64,000 bases of DNA from positions 15,564,501-15,628,500 of the forward strand of contig NC_056752.1 in NCBI RefSeq assembly GCF_018687715.1, written 5' to 3'. This document shows, in pieces, positions 11,848 through 23,145 of this stretch. Within the stretch, counting starts at the first letter, position 1; the number at the start of each line of letters is the position of its first letter. The notes under the pieces were generated by a model. The model was given only the letters and a program-made list of their open reading frames with translations. It made no database searches and was not told the DNA's origin. A program made the translations under genes and the position numbers. The stretch comes from Carya illinoinensis (lineage: Eukaryota; Streptophyta; Magnoliopsida; Fagales; Juglandaceae).

Positions 11848-12759
11848 GGTAAAAGATGCTTGCTGTCCTATCTGTGAAACTAAGGATGAGTCGATCGCTC
11901 ATGCTTTATGGAGCTGCAGGGGATCAATGGATGTTTGGGCTGATAAGAAGAGTCCTCTACAGAAATGGCCAAGTAATGAAGTTCAGTTTTATGAATTATG
12001 GGACAGGCTATTAAATATGGTGGCAAAGGAGGATCTGGAACTAGTTGCAGTTGTAATGAGGGGAGTATGGTTTAGGAGAAATGCTTTTATCTTTGAGAAG
12101 AAGTTTACAGGTCCTGGAACTATAGTTGAGCAGGCTGCTATTTCCCTTGAGAATTTTCAGATATCACAATCTGTAAAGAATGGGGGTATGGGGAGTAATG
12201 GAGGGGGAAGACGGGGTTGTAGATGGAAGGCTCCTGTTGGTGAGTGCATTAAAGTTAATTGGGATGCTGGTATGAGCAAAAAATATGGAAGAGTGGGAAT
12301 TGGGGTTGTGGTGAGGGATGGAAAAGGAGAGATGTTGGTGTCTCTTTGCTGCTCGAAAGAAGGTTGCTGCAGTCCAGTTGTAGCTGAGCTCCAGGCTTTA
12401 TGAAGAGCTATGAAGCTATGTGCAGAGCTTAATTTTGAGAATGTGATCTTTGAAGGGGATGCTTTAGTTGTTGTGAAGGCTGTAAATAGTGAGAAAGAAA
12501 GCTGTGAATGGTATGGCCAAATGGTAGAAAATATGAAGGGAGTGCTCAAAAATAGAAAAAGGTGGAAAGTTCAACATGTTTTTAGGGAATGTAATCAAGT
12601 TGCACACTTACTTGTTAAAACTTCTTTTTCTTTCATAGAGGAACAAATATGGATGGAGTGTTGTCCACCGGAAATTCAAAGTGTTGTTACTAAGGAATAC
12701 TTGTATACGGCTGATTCATAAGCAATACAAAGGAGGTTTTCTTTCAAAAAAAATAAATA
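10729..12759 (+). pseudogene. 5'-truncated L1-like LINE with RNase H domain, 12-bp target duplication
   Basis: Flanked by the perfect 12-bp repeat AATAAACATGTC (10717-10728 and 12760-12771), with an A-rich 3' end before the right copy: a textbook target-primed insertion. Reading begins inside the reverse transcriptase (LNKQKTTIFFSPN, then KYLGLPIMVGRSKYDSF), and continues with the GGLGFRELESFNTALLAKQ region (about 11145) and the zf-RVT domain (VVKVFLWKALNDYLPTR, then CPICETKDESIAHALWSC). The C-terminal RNase H has VNWDAGMSKKYG (about 12255) and FEGDALVVV (about 12450). Few disabling changes: TGA at 11069-11071, TGA at 12401-12403, and a 38-bp A-run (11808-11845) splitting the zf-RVT domain. 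It is younger than the LINE copies inside GIF. Confidence 0.93.
11808..11845 (+). repeat. A38 homopolymer inside LINE coding sequence
   Basis: Thirty-eight A between two recognisable halves of the zf-RVT domain. LINE coding resumes directly after it, so this is not the poly-A tail but an expanded internal A/Lys-codon tract. Confidence 0.95.
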
Positions 12760-12771
12760 AATAAACATGTC

Positions 12772-14700
12772 AATAACTGATCAATTTGTATAACCCATTT
12801 TAATTTTATTTCAAAATTACAAACTTACCTTTTTAGCCCTATAAACTAGAAAACCCTAAGATCCTAATTTCATAAGCGGCCTCTCAATCTCTCTCACAGT
12901 TCACTTTCTCCGTTTCTTGGCCCCTCTCAAGTCTCACTCTGTCTCTTGTCACCTACACACTGGCATGCATGTGGTGCTCTGTCGGTAGAACTCTCTCATA
13001 ACGTTTGTCTTTATTTTCGTCTCTCGTCCATCACCTCTCACTCTCTCAAGTCTCACTCTTCATCTCTTGTCACTGACACACTAGTCACACAATGTCGGTC
13101 CCCTCTCTCTCAACCGCTCCCTCTTGGCATCAAGTCTCTCTCTCTGTCTTTAGTTTGTCACCCTTAGAAGCCTCACTGTAGCTCTCTGCGAGGTCTAGTG
13201 ACCATCACCCCTGGCTGCCACCACATGGACCCCCGACAGTCTTTGCCCGGTACCGGGTGGTCCCCCTCCCTAGGGGCCACCTGAGCCTTGAATGGCTCGA
13301 GTACAGTGCAGGCATTGCCTGCACCCAAGAAGCCTCGTGGCAGCATACCGTGAGGACCAATGATCACACCCATTGCCCAGGCTATGAACGAGAATGCACC
13401 CGAGCACAGCGTGCACCCAACAGTCACTACCACCTCTCAAGGCATGGACACTAGCGGCCACACATTGGCTTGCTCGCATGTTCTGTCGGCATAATAGTGG
13501 TCTCCGAAGACCTCTATGAGCCGAGGGTGGCCCACGACTAAGGTAGTCATATGTTGCACTCACATGGGAGCACACTGAGAGCGACATGGGCTCGCCAGCG
13601 GCAACCAAGCTGACCGCCAGCGCCATCTAGCATTGTGGGAGTGGTCCCTGACCACTTACCTTCGGCGGAGGTTCTCCTCACGCCAGCCATGCACACAAAG
13701 CCTTTCCTTGCGTGAGCCATGTGCACAGAGTAAGTATCCCACAGCCTAGTTCCATCGTGGTTGGGTAAGGGTGGTGGCAGCCACCCCATGTCCACCGGCG
13801 TTGTTTGTCCCCACCAGTGAGGGCTCCGACCACCATGGCGAGAGCTAGCTGTAAAGCGAACCCTCTATCTCGTAGCATGCACACATTGCTCAGGGAGCTC
13901 ACGGCTAACTACCGTGAGCCCTCTGCCTCACTAGCGACCCTTGTCTAGTCCATCGACGTATCCTGCTGACCTGAGAGTGGTCCTTTATAGAAAGCCTGCA
14001 GGCAGTGCAAGCAAGACAACAACATTTATGGTGAAGAATTGTGAAGAACTTGAAGGAAGAGCTCATGGACAGCGGCATAGTGATCACTGTGAAAGGACTG
14101 CGGGAAAAGTTCACGGACAACGCAAAGACCACCGTGAGAAGAGATTACGAACAGCAACATGATCACTATGAAGAAGTTAGAATTCGAAGCGATGAAGTGT
14201 GCCCGATACTTCAGAAATACTCAGACTAAGGGTGTTCCAGTCTGTTCCATACACGCAGTGACGCATTTGAGTCTTTTGGAGTCCAACCTATTCCAGACTT
14301 CTAGTTCCTCAGCTCATCAAGAAAGGCACAAACCTGGAGAGTCGAGTTTTCGAAGGAGCAAATATTGAGCAAGCAAACAGCAAATAGTGGAGAGAAGATG
14401 AAGAATTGGACTTTTTTTTCTAATGGGTTATTTTAATTTTTGAAAACCCTAAATTTCAAAAGAGGGAAGCCTATTGGCTATTGCTTTGGTGCTCTGTTTC
14501 TTCAATAATTTCCTCACATGGATCGGTAAGAGGTAAGCCGAAGATTAAGCATTTGTTTGGAGTGTGATAGTGCTATGTTTTAAAATGATATAGCTAACAC
14601 GAAAAGTGCTCTATTTGGATTTCCTCTTTTCCCTTTATCTTTCTTCCTTATTAATATGATTTTTTGTGAAATATATCTAAGGAAAACAAAAGCTTCAAGA
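12772..14700. other. Unrecognised segment with GC-rich core
   Basis: About 12860-13165 is CT-rich with an imperfect direct repeat (TCTCAAGTCTCACTCT at about 12927 and 13046). About 13165-13930 is clearly more GC-rich than its surroundings and has overlapping open stretches on the minus strand of up to 118 codons, none with a known motif and none clearly better than the others. About 14038-14229 on the plus strand is a 62-codon frame rich in charged residues. No LTRs, inverted ends or splice-supported gene could be assembled; it may be an old transposon leader or a decayed gene. Confidence 0.35.
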
Positions 14701-14715
14701 GTATTGATGATCATA

Positions 14716-15260
14716 CTAAAAGGCTAGCCTTTCCAAATGAAAGAGAGACTGCAAATGAATCTGGTCAGAGGAAGGAAATTTTGAGGAAGACGATGAAGAG
14801 GGTTTTGAAGCAGCAAATTCATCTTCTTTTGTAGATTGAGTGATCTTCTTCTTATTATTTTCGTCATCAATCGGAGCCAAAGCCAAAACTAGGTTGTAAT
14901 CCAACAACCCGCTGAGTAAGCAGTGTTGCTCAATAAATATCTAGACGAAGCAGGAGTAGTGATTAAATCATCCTATTTAGCCCAAATCTTCCTTATAATA
15001 TCAGTTGCTTGAGCAGAATTCTTGTTAATGATTTGATCCTCAGCTGGTGTAGCCACACTCTTCTTCTTTTGATCACTACAAATTGTCTTAGAGGTAGAGC
15101 TTTTCTTGTGGTGGCTGCTAGGCTTTGAAGAAGTAGAGCTTTTTTTGTGGTGGCTGCTGGGCTTTGAAGAAGAAGAGCTTTTCTTGGACTTCTGGTAAGG
15201 TTTGGGATTAATGGGAGAGTGAGAATAGCAAAGATAATCGTGTAGAGGTAGCAGAGCTAC
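14716..15260 (-). pseudogene. Lys/Ser-rich broken frame with 39-bp tandem repeats
   Basis: Minus-strand reading from about 15215 gives a Ser/Lys/His-rich stretch (units of the form SSKPSSHHKKSS) encoded by a 39-bp tandem repeat. Repeat starts are at 15172, 15133 and 15094 on the plus-strand scale, with the third unit degenerate. A frame reading KKKSVATPAEDQIINKN and IIRKIWAK follows before a stop at about 14975. A second 63-codon frame lies at 14907-14716 with another Ser run. Family not recognised; it could be a nuclear basic protein remnant. Confidence 0.35.
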
Positions 15261-16465
15261 TGGTTTTTAGAATCTGCATATATGATTTGAAAAAGAGAAA
15301 CTCTGTTCAAAGTAGATGGCTCTATATTCATCCAAAAACGAGTTAATTCTGCTTTTAAGCTTGAACTCTAGAGAGGGGAGAGAGACAGGCAGACAACTCT
15401 TAAAAAGTTTATAATATATATGAACATTTTATAATTTCCCAAAAATTTATATTAGTAAGTCATTATTCACATAGTTGACGTGATAAGATTTAAGTAAATG
15501 ATTACTTTTGAAATAAGATGAGATAACAGCTTATTAGTGATTGTGAGGGATACTTCAGTATCGGTTTCTCTTTGTAATTGTGATAGTTGATGTGTCATTT
15601 CGTAGGTGTTGCAAGGAATATACAACATTCGGACTCACTTGTGTCTCTTATAGAGATCTCATTGTCCTGGAAGGTAAGATAATTACTTTACTGTTAATAG
15701 GAAATGTAATTCACCAACAATTATCCATGATGGAATTCAAAGAATTATTTTGAATTTGAACTTTCTGTCTATTTATGTGAAAAAAAGATTTAGAATTGTT
15801 TTGAAAAAAAGATAAGCAAAAGCTTATTTAATGATTAGTGAAAGCTTATTTATGGCATGGACATAATGGCTTCTATATGTTTTAGAACTGTTTTTTAATG
15901 ATTATCTATTTGTAGTTGTTTTCTCTTCTTAAAAAAATGTTAACATTGCTTACACTAATAGTCATGTTCTAATTTGTAATGGATGATCTCTTGAGAAGAT
16001 TCTCCTTCTTAGATAATTGAATTATAGCCCAACTTCACAGCTAAGAGAGCTCCTTGTGGTTGGACCCTTTAAACTCTTGGAGCAGCTTTAACTTGAGTTT
16101 ACTAGTGTCTTGGGATGTGTAAATGAGTTCTAAAAAATGAGCTGATGTTTACTAGTGTCTTATGACTTTTAACTCCCGTATATGAGTCCAAACAAGCTGA
16201 TGTAATTATGAGCTGAAAAGTTTTATCTTTTGTCATTATCATTTTCACATATCTTTCCTTGTTTTATGGTTAGGAAAAACTTTAATTCATTTAGTAATTT
16301 TGCTAAAACTTATTTTATGGCATGGACTGAATGGTTTCTATATGTTTTAGAACTTTTTTTTTTTTCCTTTAGCTATTTGTAGCTACTTTTTCTCCTTAAA
16401 AAATATTAATCTGCAATATTTGTGTCTAACATTGCCACTACTTGTCTAAAAATATTTTTTTAGAC
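15261..16465. other. Region 5' of hAT transposase, with internal direct repeats
   Basis: About 15842-15970 and 16307-16437 are diverged direct copies, sharing TTTATGGCATGGAC, TTCTATATGTTTTAGAACT and CTATTTGTAG in order. Between them a 51-bp tandem pair begins GTTTACTAGTGTCTT at about 16096 and 16147. This may be the 5' subterminal region of the hAT element whose gene follows, but its terminal inverted repeat was not found. Confidence 0.4.
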
Positions 16466-17960
16466 ATGTTTGAACAAGTACCAATTGTTCAATGCTCATC
16501 TACAAGTCCATTAATAGAGACTGAAGTTGATGGTATTATTGTTAGAGAAGAATTTAATGCTATAGAGTGTGATAGTGATTATGGGAACAATAAAATTGAT
16601 GGTATTATTGGTGGAGAAGAAAACCCAAGTGCCCCTATGGATCCCAAAAATATGCATACCAAAGGAAGCTAAGGAAGAAAACTTCTGTAGTTTGGAAAGA
16701 TTTTAAAATAGTGGAAAAGAATTGTGTCAAGAAAGCTAAGTGTAACTTTTGCAAAGACCTCTTGTCTATATCTTCATCAGGTTCTACAACTCACTTTCAT
16801 AGGTACTTGATTAGTTATTTTTCACACGTAGCTGCTTCTAAGAGGCTAAATGTTTTGACTATTGACATGAAATGTCCTGAATGTGTGAATGTAGTGAATA
16901 ATTTCGCGCATGATATGAAAAAGGTAAGAGAATTAGTTTCTCACATGATACTTTATCACGAGTATCCTTTTCCCATGATGGAACATTTGGTGTTTAATAA
17001 ATTTATGAGAACTAATATTCCTTATTGGCAAAAGATAAATCATATTACAGTAAGAAATGATTGTCAATCCACTTATGATATAGAGAAAAAGAAGCTGAAG
17101 ACAATATTAAGAGGTATGAATAAAGTCAGTATAACAATCGACATGTGGACTTTAGGTCAAAAGATCTCATATATGGTTATTACTAGTCATTTTGTTGATC
17201 TTGATTGGCATTTACAAAAGAGAGTCTTAAATTTTTGTAATGTCCCACCACCATACATCAGGGTTATTATTACTGATACTCTTCAAAAGTGTTTCACTGA
17301 TTGAGGAATTGAGAACAAAGTGTCTACAATAACAGTGGACAATGCTAGATATAATGATGTAGCTTTAAGGATTCTCATAAATGTTTTCAGTTTTTTTTTT
17401 TAAAAAAAGTTATCTATTGGGGGTAACTTTTTCATGTGCGTTGTTGCACACATATAACAAATTTATTGGTCAAAAATGGACTTAGTGAGATTGGTGAAAT
17501 TGTCAACTATGTTCGAGAAGGGGTGAAATACTTGGTTGCATCAGAAACTCGTATAAAAGTAGTTTAGTGATATTGCAAAATAGTTGCAATTACCAAACAA
17601 GAAACTTTTTTTGGATGTTCCTATTTGATGGAATAGCACTTACCTAATGCTAGCTGCAGTCTTAAACTTTAAGGAAGTCTTTCCGAGATATGGAGATAGA
17701 GATTAAGATTTTAATTATGTTCCAAGTATTGAGGATTGGACCAAAGTGGAAAACGTTTGTCAAATTTTGGCAGTTTTTAATGATGTGACAAACATTATCT
17801 CAGGAATCGAGTATCCAACTGCTAATTTATTCCTTCTTGAGGTATGGAGAATAAACGAGGTGTTGAACAAGAAGTCTATTGACCAAAATGATTACATACG
17901 AGCAATGATTATGAAGATAAATGCAAAATTTGATAAATATTGGGGGAAATTGTAATTGCA
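16466..17960 (+). pseudogene. Dead hAT transposase (RICESLEEPER/BED zinc-finger type)
   Basis: Plus-strand frames give, in order: an acidic N-terminus (16466-16671); a BED zinc finger (TSVVWKDFKIVEKN, then KCNFCKDLL and THFHRYL, about 16684-16810); a core with VRELVSHMILYHEYPFPMME (about 16930) and SITIDMWTLGQKISYMVIT (about 17130-17185); ITVDNARYNDVALR (about 17330); then, after a frameshift at a T/A-rich tract (17388-17410), the conserved HITNLLVKNGLSEIG (about 17450), LMLAAVLNFKEVFPRY (about 17645) and EYPTANLFLLEVWRI (about 17810). It stops near KFDKYWGKL without the C-terminal hATC dimerisation domain. Several stops and frameshifts rule out function. Confidence 0.85.
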
Positions 17961-18547
17961 ATTAGTGATCTACCATTTGAAATTGTAATTTATTGTGATA
18001 TGATATCTTATATGTTGGAATTATTATTTTACCTATTTGTAAGTTGTAATTATATTGTGGTAAGTGATGAATCATTGATTTATATCTAATAATCATTAAG
18101 AGCTCAATTTAATATATATTATCATAATTCTAGTTAAAGTTGATTAAGAGAAATAATCACATTTGTGCTTCAGCCAACCAATAAATAAATAAATAAATAA
18201 ATTGTAGGTCAGATTTAAACCAAGCTCGAGTCGAGCTACTTGAACTCGTATCAACTCGAGTATTTTTTGTACTCGAGTTCGATCATAATTTACGTTAGAC
18301 GAGTCAAGCTTGATTAGAAATTCTCAATATTTTTCGAGCTTGAGTCGAGTTCGAGCAGATATATATGATAAACGAGCTCTTGACCCTCTATTTGAATTCG
18401 ACTCAATTCGGTTCATTTGCAATTATACATAAAAGTAATTGATATTGAGTTTTTTCCCATTTCAAAGCTCATAGAGTGTTTTATCTAATTTGAATATTAA
18501 TATATAAGTCTATTTATAACATAATATTCAATACTTACCGTTTTAGC
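17961..18547. other. hAT 3' flank with CTCGAG-rich cluster
   Basis: Between about 18203 and 18430 are repeated GCTCGAGTCGAGC and ACTCGAGTT units, much like the subterminal DNA of the 865-bp element at 3437-4301. It may be a related hAT non-autonomous copy or the 3' end of the hAT above. Terminal TAGGG-type ends and an 8-bp duplication were not found. A short TAAA microsatellite (AAATAAATAAATAAATAAAT) lies at about 18180-18200. Confidence 0.4.
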
Positions 18548-19536
18548 CTAAAAATAACCAGGCAAGTTGTTCTCAATGAGCAATGTTTTTGCCATCTCTT
18601 GAAAAGATCTGTTCCTTCACACTGTTATTACTATTTTGTTAAGAAGTTTGATAAACAAAAAAATTATGTACAAAACTATTTTTATCACAAAAAACTTCAA
18701 TATCTTTATTAGCAAATTTTATCTCTCTATTACTTCCGATACTTGAATAGTATAACCATTTTTATTTTGAATTCTCTTGCATAGTTTAGTAAAGGCATTA
18801 TGTATCTCATTTTTATGAGCAAGAAAGATAACCCAAATATATTTAGAGCAATCATTAACAATAACAAATATATAATATTTTCCTCCTAAACTTACAACTC
18901 TTTTTATTTCAAAAATATCAATGTGTATCAGTTGCAGTGGTCTAATAATAGAAATATGTTTCTTGATTTTAAAAGAAATTTTTGTTTGTTTACTAACTTG
19001 ACATGCATCACAGATTTTATCTCTAAGAAAATTTGCCTTTGATAAACTTCTCACAAGATCATGTTTTGATTGTTTGGAAATAAATTCCATATTGGCATTT
19101 CCTAGTATTCTATGTTGAAGTCAACTAATTTCATTTTGAGCTGAAAAATAAATAGCATCTTGTGAACCAATTTCTTTAAATTTGATTGTATAAATATTGT
19201 TGTTCTAAAAGTAATAAAACAAATATTGCAATTATGAAAATTCAAAATAATGTACTTATCTATTTTGGAAGTAACTATAAAATTTTTATCACATAATTGA
19301 CTTATACTCAAAAGATTATGTTTTAGGCCTTAAACAAATAAAATATCTTTAATTATGAGAGAATAGTTATTATCAATTTTACATATTCCTATGATCTTTC
19401 TTTTTAAGTTGTCTCTAAATATCACGTATCCTCTGTATTTGAATATAAGATCAATGAACTTAGTCTTATCTTCCATCATGTGTCTTGAGAATCCACTATT
19501 TAAAAACCATTTGTTTTTACTTATAGAAAACTTCAT
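18548..19536 (-). pseudogene. Copia retrotransposon fragment (protease to integrase)
   Basis: Minus-strand reading from 19536: KNKWFLNSGFSRHMMEDKTK (Asp of the protease DSG motif reads Asn here), then GYVIFRDNLKRKIIGICKI, a Gag-pre-integrase stretch (SISQLCDKNF), then 19090-18719 with SKHDLVRSLSK, CDACQVSKQTKISF, PLQLIHIDIFEIKRVVSLGG and FVIVNDCSKYIWVIFLAHK, which is the integrase core start. Broken sequence follows to about 18548 (FCDKNSFVHNFF). LTRs are absent and frames are disrupted, so it is a dead internal fragment. Confidence 0.85.
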
Positions 19537-20599
19537 GTATACTTACAGAAATAATTAAAATGATTTTTCTTAAAACTCAAGTTTTTTGGATCTTTCATTT
19601 ATTAGTATTAAAATAAATAAGATTTTTAAGTATTTAGATGACCCTAATAGTCATTATATGTTTTATTCTAATATGATAAGTATGATAATTATGATCATTT
19701 ATGTTACAAAAGTTGTAGATAATATGTGACATATATAAAGAACTTGAGTGATTGTAATCATTGTTTTAAATACGGTATTGTACTGGCTGGTATATTCCGT
19801 ACCGACCACTGTTCTGGTACATGTACTACACCTGTTTCGTACTACCCCCAATATTGGCCGTACCAACAGATATTTCTGCTTGTACCAGCTTATATTTCAG
19901 CCAGTACCGACCAGTATTTCAACCTTCACTTTTTTTTTTTCATTTCTTTAAATTGCAAGCTTATTTTTTTATTTCTAATTCAGACCAAACTATTTATAAT
20001 TTATATATATGTATGTAGTTATATATAATTTATTCATATATAGACTATTATTTTGAAATATAATTTATGTATATTTATATATATATATATATATAATTTA
20101 TTCATATATTGATTATTCCTAAAAGGTACTCGAAACAGTATCAGTATCAAAATATTTCGTTACAGTGCCTTAACCGGTACAGTCGCCGTTACAGTAAGCA
20201 AATGTGAGAGATGACAACTAATCATCTTTCAAATTTTCAAAATGTAAACTTTCAATCATGTCATGCACATTGAAAGATGACAATCAATTTTCTTTCAAAA
20301 ATTTAAAATTCAAATATATCATGCACACATGAAAAATGCAAATTGATACTTTATGAGAAAATATACATATATTTTTTAGCTTTAATCATTTTTTGAATTT
20401 TGAAATAGATGTATAAATCACTTTAAGAGTTTTATTTGTAAAATTGTTCCATTTCCTGCTCATGCTTGATTTGTTGTAGTTATTTACTCTATTATGTAGA
20501 TAATTTGAGTTTGAGACTCATTTATAATTAAACTTATTTGTTATAATCAAAATCTATATGCAAATATATAATTAATAATGCTTGAAACTTTTGATTCAA
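19537..20599. other. AT-rich spacer with a GTAC-rich dispersed repeat
   Basis: About 19760-20200 has many GGTAC, GTACCG and CAGTACC units at both ends of an AT-rich centre (ACGGTATTGTACTGGCTGGT near 19771; AACCGGTACAGTCGCCGTTA near 20173). This looks like a non-autonomous element, but I could not fix its ends. Nothing else is recognised. Confidence 0.35.
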
Positions 20600-21250
20600 C
20601 ACTTGAAATTCTCTAAAAATCTCTATATTGACTTAGGCCTCTGAAATTGTTGTCAAAGCTACGAAACACATCCTCAATACTGGGCATATTTTGGATTATG
20701 GCTAAGCACCCACAAGCATAGTAAAAATCTGAAATTTGCTTGTATATAAATGACCAAGAAGGGCTTGCAGGGTAGAGAGCCCAAGGCTCGGGATCCATGA
20801 AGAAAGGGTAGAATAATGGCTAATTAATGACGTAACAGGTAGAATAATAACTAGCACGATACACACCTGGGTATTAACTCTCCCAGCATAATGGTTGATT
20901 CGGGGCCCTATTTATTTGCATTCCAACAAGGCTAAAAGGAGGTCAAGCCACAAGGCAAGCCCTCTCACCACACACCAGGTCATATAATTAGAGATCAAAA
21001 GACATGCTTGACATAACTTTTGAATTTCATATATTTGAAATCCTCTAAAAATCTCTATACTAACTTAGGCATTGGAGGTATCCCTAGAAACACCCAACCC
21101 CTCCTACTTTCTGATTACATATTACTAGAAATCATTGTCAAAGCTACGAAACAAGTTCAAAATACTGGCATATTTTTGGGTTATGGCTAAGCACCCACAA
21201 GCATAGTAGAAATCTAAAGTTTGCTTGTATTTTATCGACACCCATAAACC
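20600..21250. repeat. Imperfect direct duplication of an LTR-like segment
   Basis: About 20602-20757 and 21040-21236 align in the same orientation. Both start near TCTCTAAAAATCTCTATA or its variant and share GTCAAAGCTACGAAACA and GGCTAAGCACCCACAAGCAT. The second copy has about 65 extra bases containing GGTATCCCTAGAAACACC, a style common in plant LTRs. It may be two damaged LTR pieces or a tandem duplication. No coding sequence. Confidence 0.55.
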
Positions 21251-21427
21251 TATACTGGTGGTTTGTCTATGCACTTCATGAGAAATCCTAGGACCAATGA
21301 TATTCTAGTGTCGAAAAGGATTTGGATTCGTAGAAGTCTAGTGCATATAATACATCATTTGACATTAAAGTCCATCTAAATAATCAGGCCAAAAGCATTA
21401 CCAATGTTACTTAAAGTTCTTTCATTC

Positions 21428-21839
21428 ATCTTGTTTGTGGTCCATGGATTTAGACCCATATGGGTGTATAGTTGAGGTCAATTTCAGTAATAACTATTTC
21501 AGGCTCCCATGATTTTAAGATAAGAAGATGATTCATAATATTCCACAGACCTAGCTCTATAGCTCTTTCTCCGTCAGTTTGATTTTCAAAGCTAAATATG
21601 AAGATGTTGTCCTCAACTTCTTCTATTTCCAAAGCTTTAGTAAAGCTCCATAATTTTCCAATTTTGTCTTGACTTGTACTGTCCAGACTTCTTTGAGCTA
21701 TTATTCTTCCAACAAGAACTCGTAGTGATGCTTAGGTCTCCCTTTGCATTTCTTTTTTCCGTTTGTGAGAGTTCTCCAACCAATTTAGATCCTTCATGTG
21801 TTGAATAAAACTATCTATTTCCGTACCATTGTTTTCCAT
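21428..21839 (-). pseudogene. LINE ORF1 fragment (DUF4283 domain)
   Basis: Minus-strand reading from an ATG at 21839 (MENNGTEIDSFIQHMKDLNW) shifts frame, then gives the DUF4283 core: LVGRIIAQRSL, IEEVEDNIFIFSFENQTDG, LGLWNIMNHLLILKSWEPE and IDLNYTPIWV, before a stop and IHG. DUF4283 is the N-terminal RNA-binding-like part of plant L1 ORF1 proteins. The zinc knuckle and ORF2 are missing downstream. CT-rich sequence at about 21960-22020, upstream of the ATG on this strand, may be the LINE 5' UTR. Confidence 0.8.
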
Positions 21840-22082
21840 ATTGAATTGAGGGACAGTGATGAGTTGTGGATACAAGGGAGGAGATTCAGAGTGGGGGGTT
21901 TGGAAAGAGAGTTGGATTAGATAAGGTTAGGCAAAAGTGAGATTATGAATTTGAGGAAGGAGATCATAAGACTTCGGGTGCTCTAGCTAGAGAGAGAAAG
22001 CTTTGGAGTAAGAGTATTCCCAAACCCATTGGGAATGTAAAGTTTGAAGAAAATAGCTCAAAACACCCATCTAACGAATTAT

Positions 22083-22286
22083 TATTGTAAACCATCTTAT
22101 ATTGTATGATCACATTTAGCCGTCGTAATTGACCAAGTCGTAATCGTCAATTAAGACTTTTGTAACCCTATATATATGGGTGTATTGATGTTATATCATA
22201 TGAATCAATAACAAAACCTCTCTCTGAGTTCTCTCTCATTCTTTCTCTATCTTTGAATCTCTTTCTTTTCTCATTGATTCACAACA
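22083..22286 (+). repeat. Left LTR of the Copia element
   Basis: Shares with the right LTR the block GCCGTCGTAATTGAC, a TAACCCTATATATATGGGT segment that could serve as the TATA region, and CTCATTGATTCACAACA at the end. The LTR is followed by CGTTATTAGCACGA, a primer-binding-site-like sequence. Confidence 0.9.
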
Positions 22287-22386
22287 CGTTATTAGCACGA
22301 AAAAAAAAAATCTTCCACCTCCCAACTCAAATTTCTCTCTCTACGAAAGCCATCTCTGATTCTATCTAGCTTTCTGAAACCCAACT

Positions 22387-22587
22387 ATGGCAACCATGGC
22401 TACTGCAATCTCCAGCTACAACCGTATAAAGGAAGAAAAGGTTCTTGCTTCAGTAAAAGATTTGGTAGATCTGATCGACTTCGAGCAGGAGAGACTCGAC
22501 GACATCATTGTCCATGTCAATCCCTGTCTTAGCCGAACCGAGTTCCAAATCAATAGGAGAACTGAAAACCGATTCAGTTCCGGGTAG
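22387..22587 (+). CDS. Unidentified 66-codon frame at the 5' end of the Copia interior
   Basis: Begins MATMATAISSYNRIKEEK and ends at TAG. GC content and codon look are gene-like and unlike the AT-rich retrotransposon body. It is not a Copia Gag that I recognise. Position, style and the downstream host-like pieces suggest captured coding DNA. A second unidentified frame (22699-22944, MAPTMLEKMNLND) follows in another register. Confidence 0.35.
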   Translation: MATMATAISSYNRIKEEKVLASVKDLVDLIDFEQERLDDIIVHVNPCLSRTEFQINRRTENRFSSG

Positions 22588-22862
22588 AGCTTCACTGATA
22601 ATCGGTTGAACACTCTTTGAGATTGAGATTCTTCTCTGCAACAGTAGCTTCCGCATGATAGAGTAAGTTAGAGCTTTGGAGATGCAGGTCCGAATCTGAT
22701 GGCACCTACGATGTTGGAGAAGATGAACCTAAATGATAACGAGATGCCCAAATACATAGATGAAGGACTTCGGAGCATGCCATTTAAACCAAATGTTGGG
22801 TGGGCTTCAAACGAAACTCTCACTGACGATCAACTGCATGCTATTCAATTCTCTAGGCCGAG

Positions 22863-23042
22863 CTTCTCATCTTTACCGTCCAGCCCATCGTTGACTTCAG
22901 TTTCGCTTATGCTTCCACTCTGGGTCCTGCGCCTCCGGAGTTGATGAGATCTATCCAAGAAAATCACCAGAAGATTGCATCAGCTTTGTTAGAGAAGGCT
23001 AAGCAGATCTCGATCGATTTCGAGGAATACTCGAGCCTTTGA
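22863..23042 (+). pseudogene. Captured fragment resembling universal stress protein (USP)
   Basis: A 60-codon reading (stop included) in phase from CTT at 22863: LLIFTVQPIVDFSFAYAST, then GPAPPELMRSIQENHQKIA and ALLEKAKQIS, ending TGA. This resembles the first half of plant UspA-domain proteins: a beta strand with VQP, a variable loop, then a long helix ending in LLEKAKxI. Similarity is judged from memory, so moderate confidence. It overlaps by four bases the 14-3-3-like frame that follows. It lies inside a Copia element, sense to it. Confidence 0.5.
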
Positions 23043-23134
23043 AAATTGATTCGGTTGAAGGCGACTCCAAGGTCTTCTATCTCAAGATGAAGGGCGATTA
23101 CCACATCAAGAAGGTTCTGAATGCGTACCCATAA
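23039..23134 (+). pseudogene. Captured 14-3-3 protein fragment
   Basis: Reads LKIDSVEGDSKVFYLKMKGD then YH before diverging (IKKVLNAYP, TAA stop). The SKVFYLKMKGDYH block is the highly conserved 14-3-3 signature region preceding RYLAEF in intact proteins. Only about 22 codons survive, so no phosphopeptide-binding fold remains. Located in the Copia interior directly after the USP-like fragment. Confidence 0.75.
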
Positions 23135-23145
23135 CAAAAGCTCCA

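Noticed and set aside
13270..13795. Open frames on the minus strand in the GC-rich island
   Set aside because: Several overlapping frames of similar length without motifs; high GC alone lengthens open frames.
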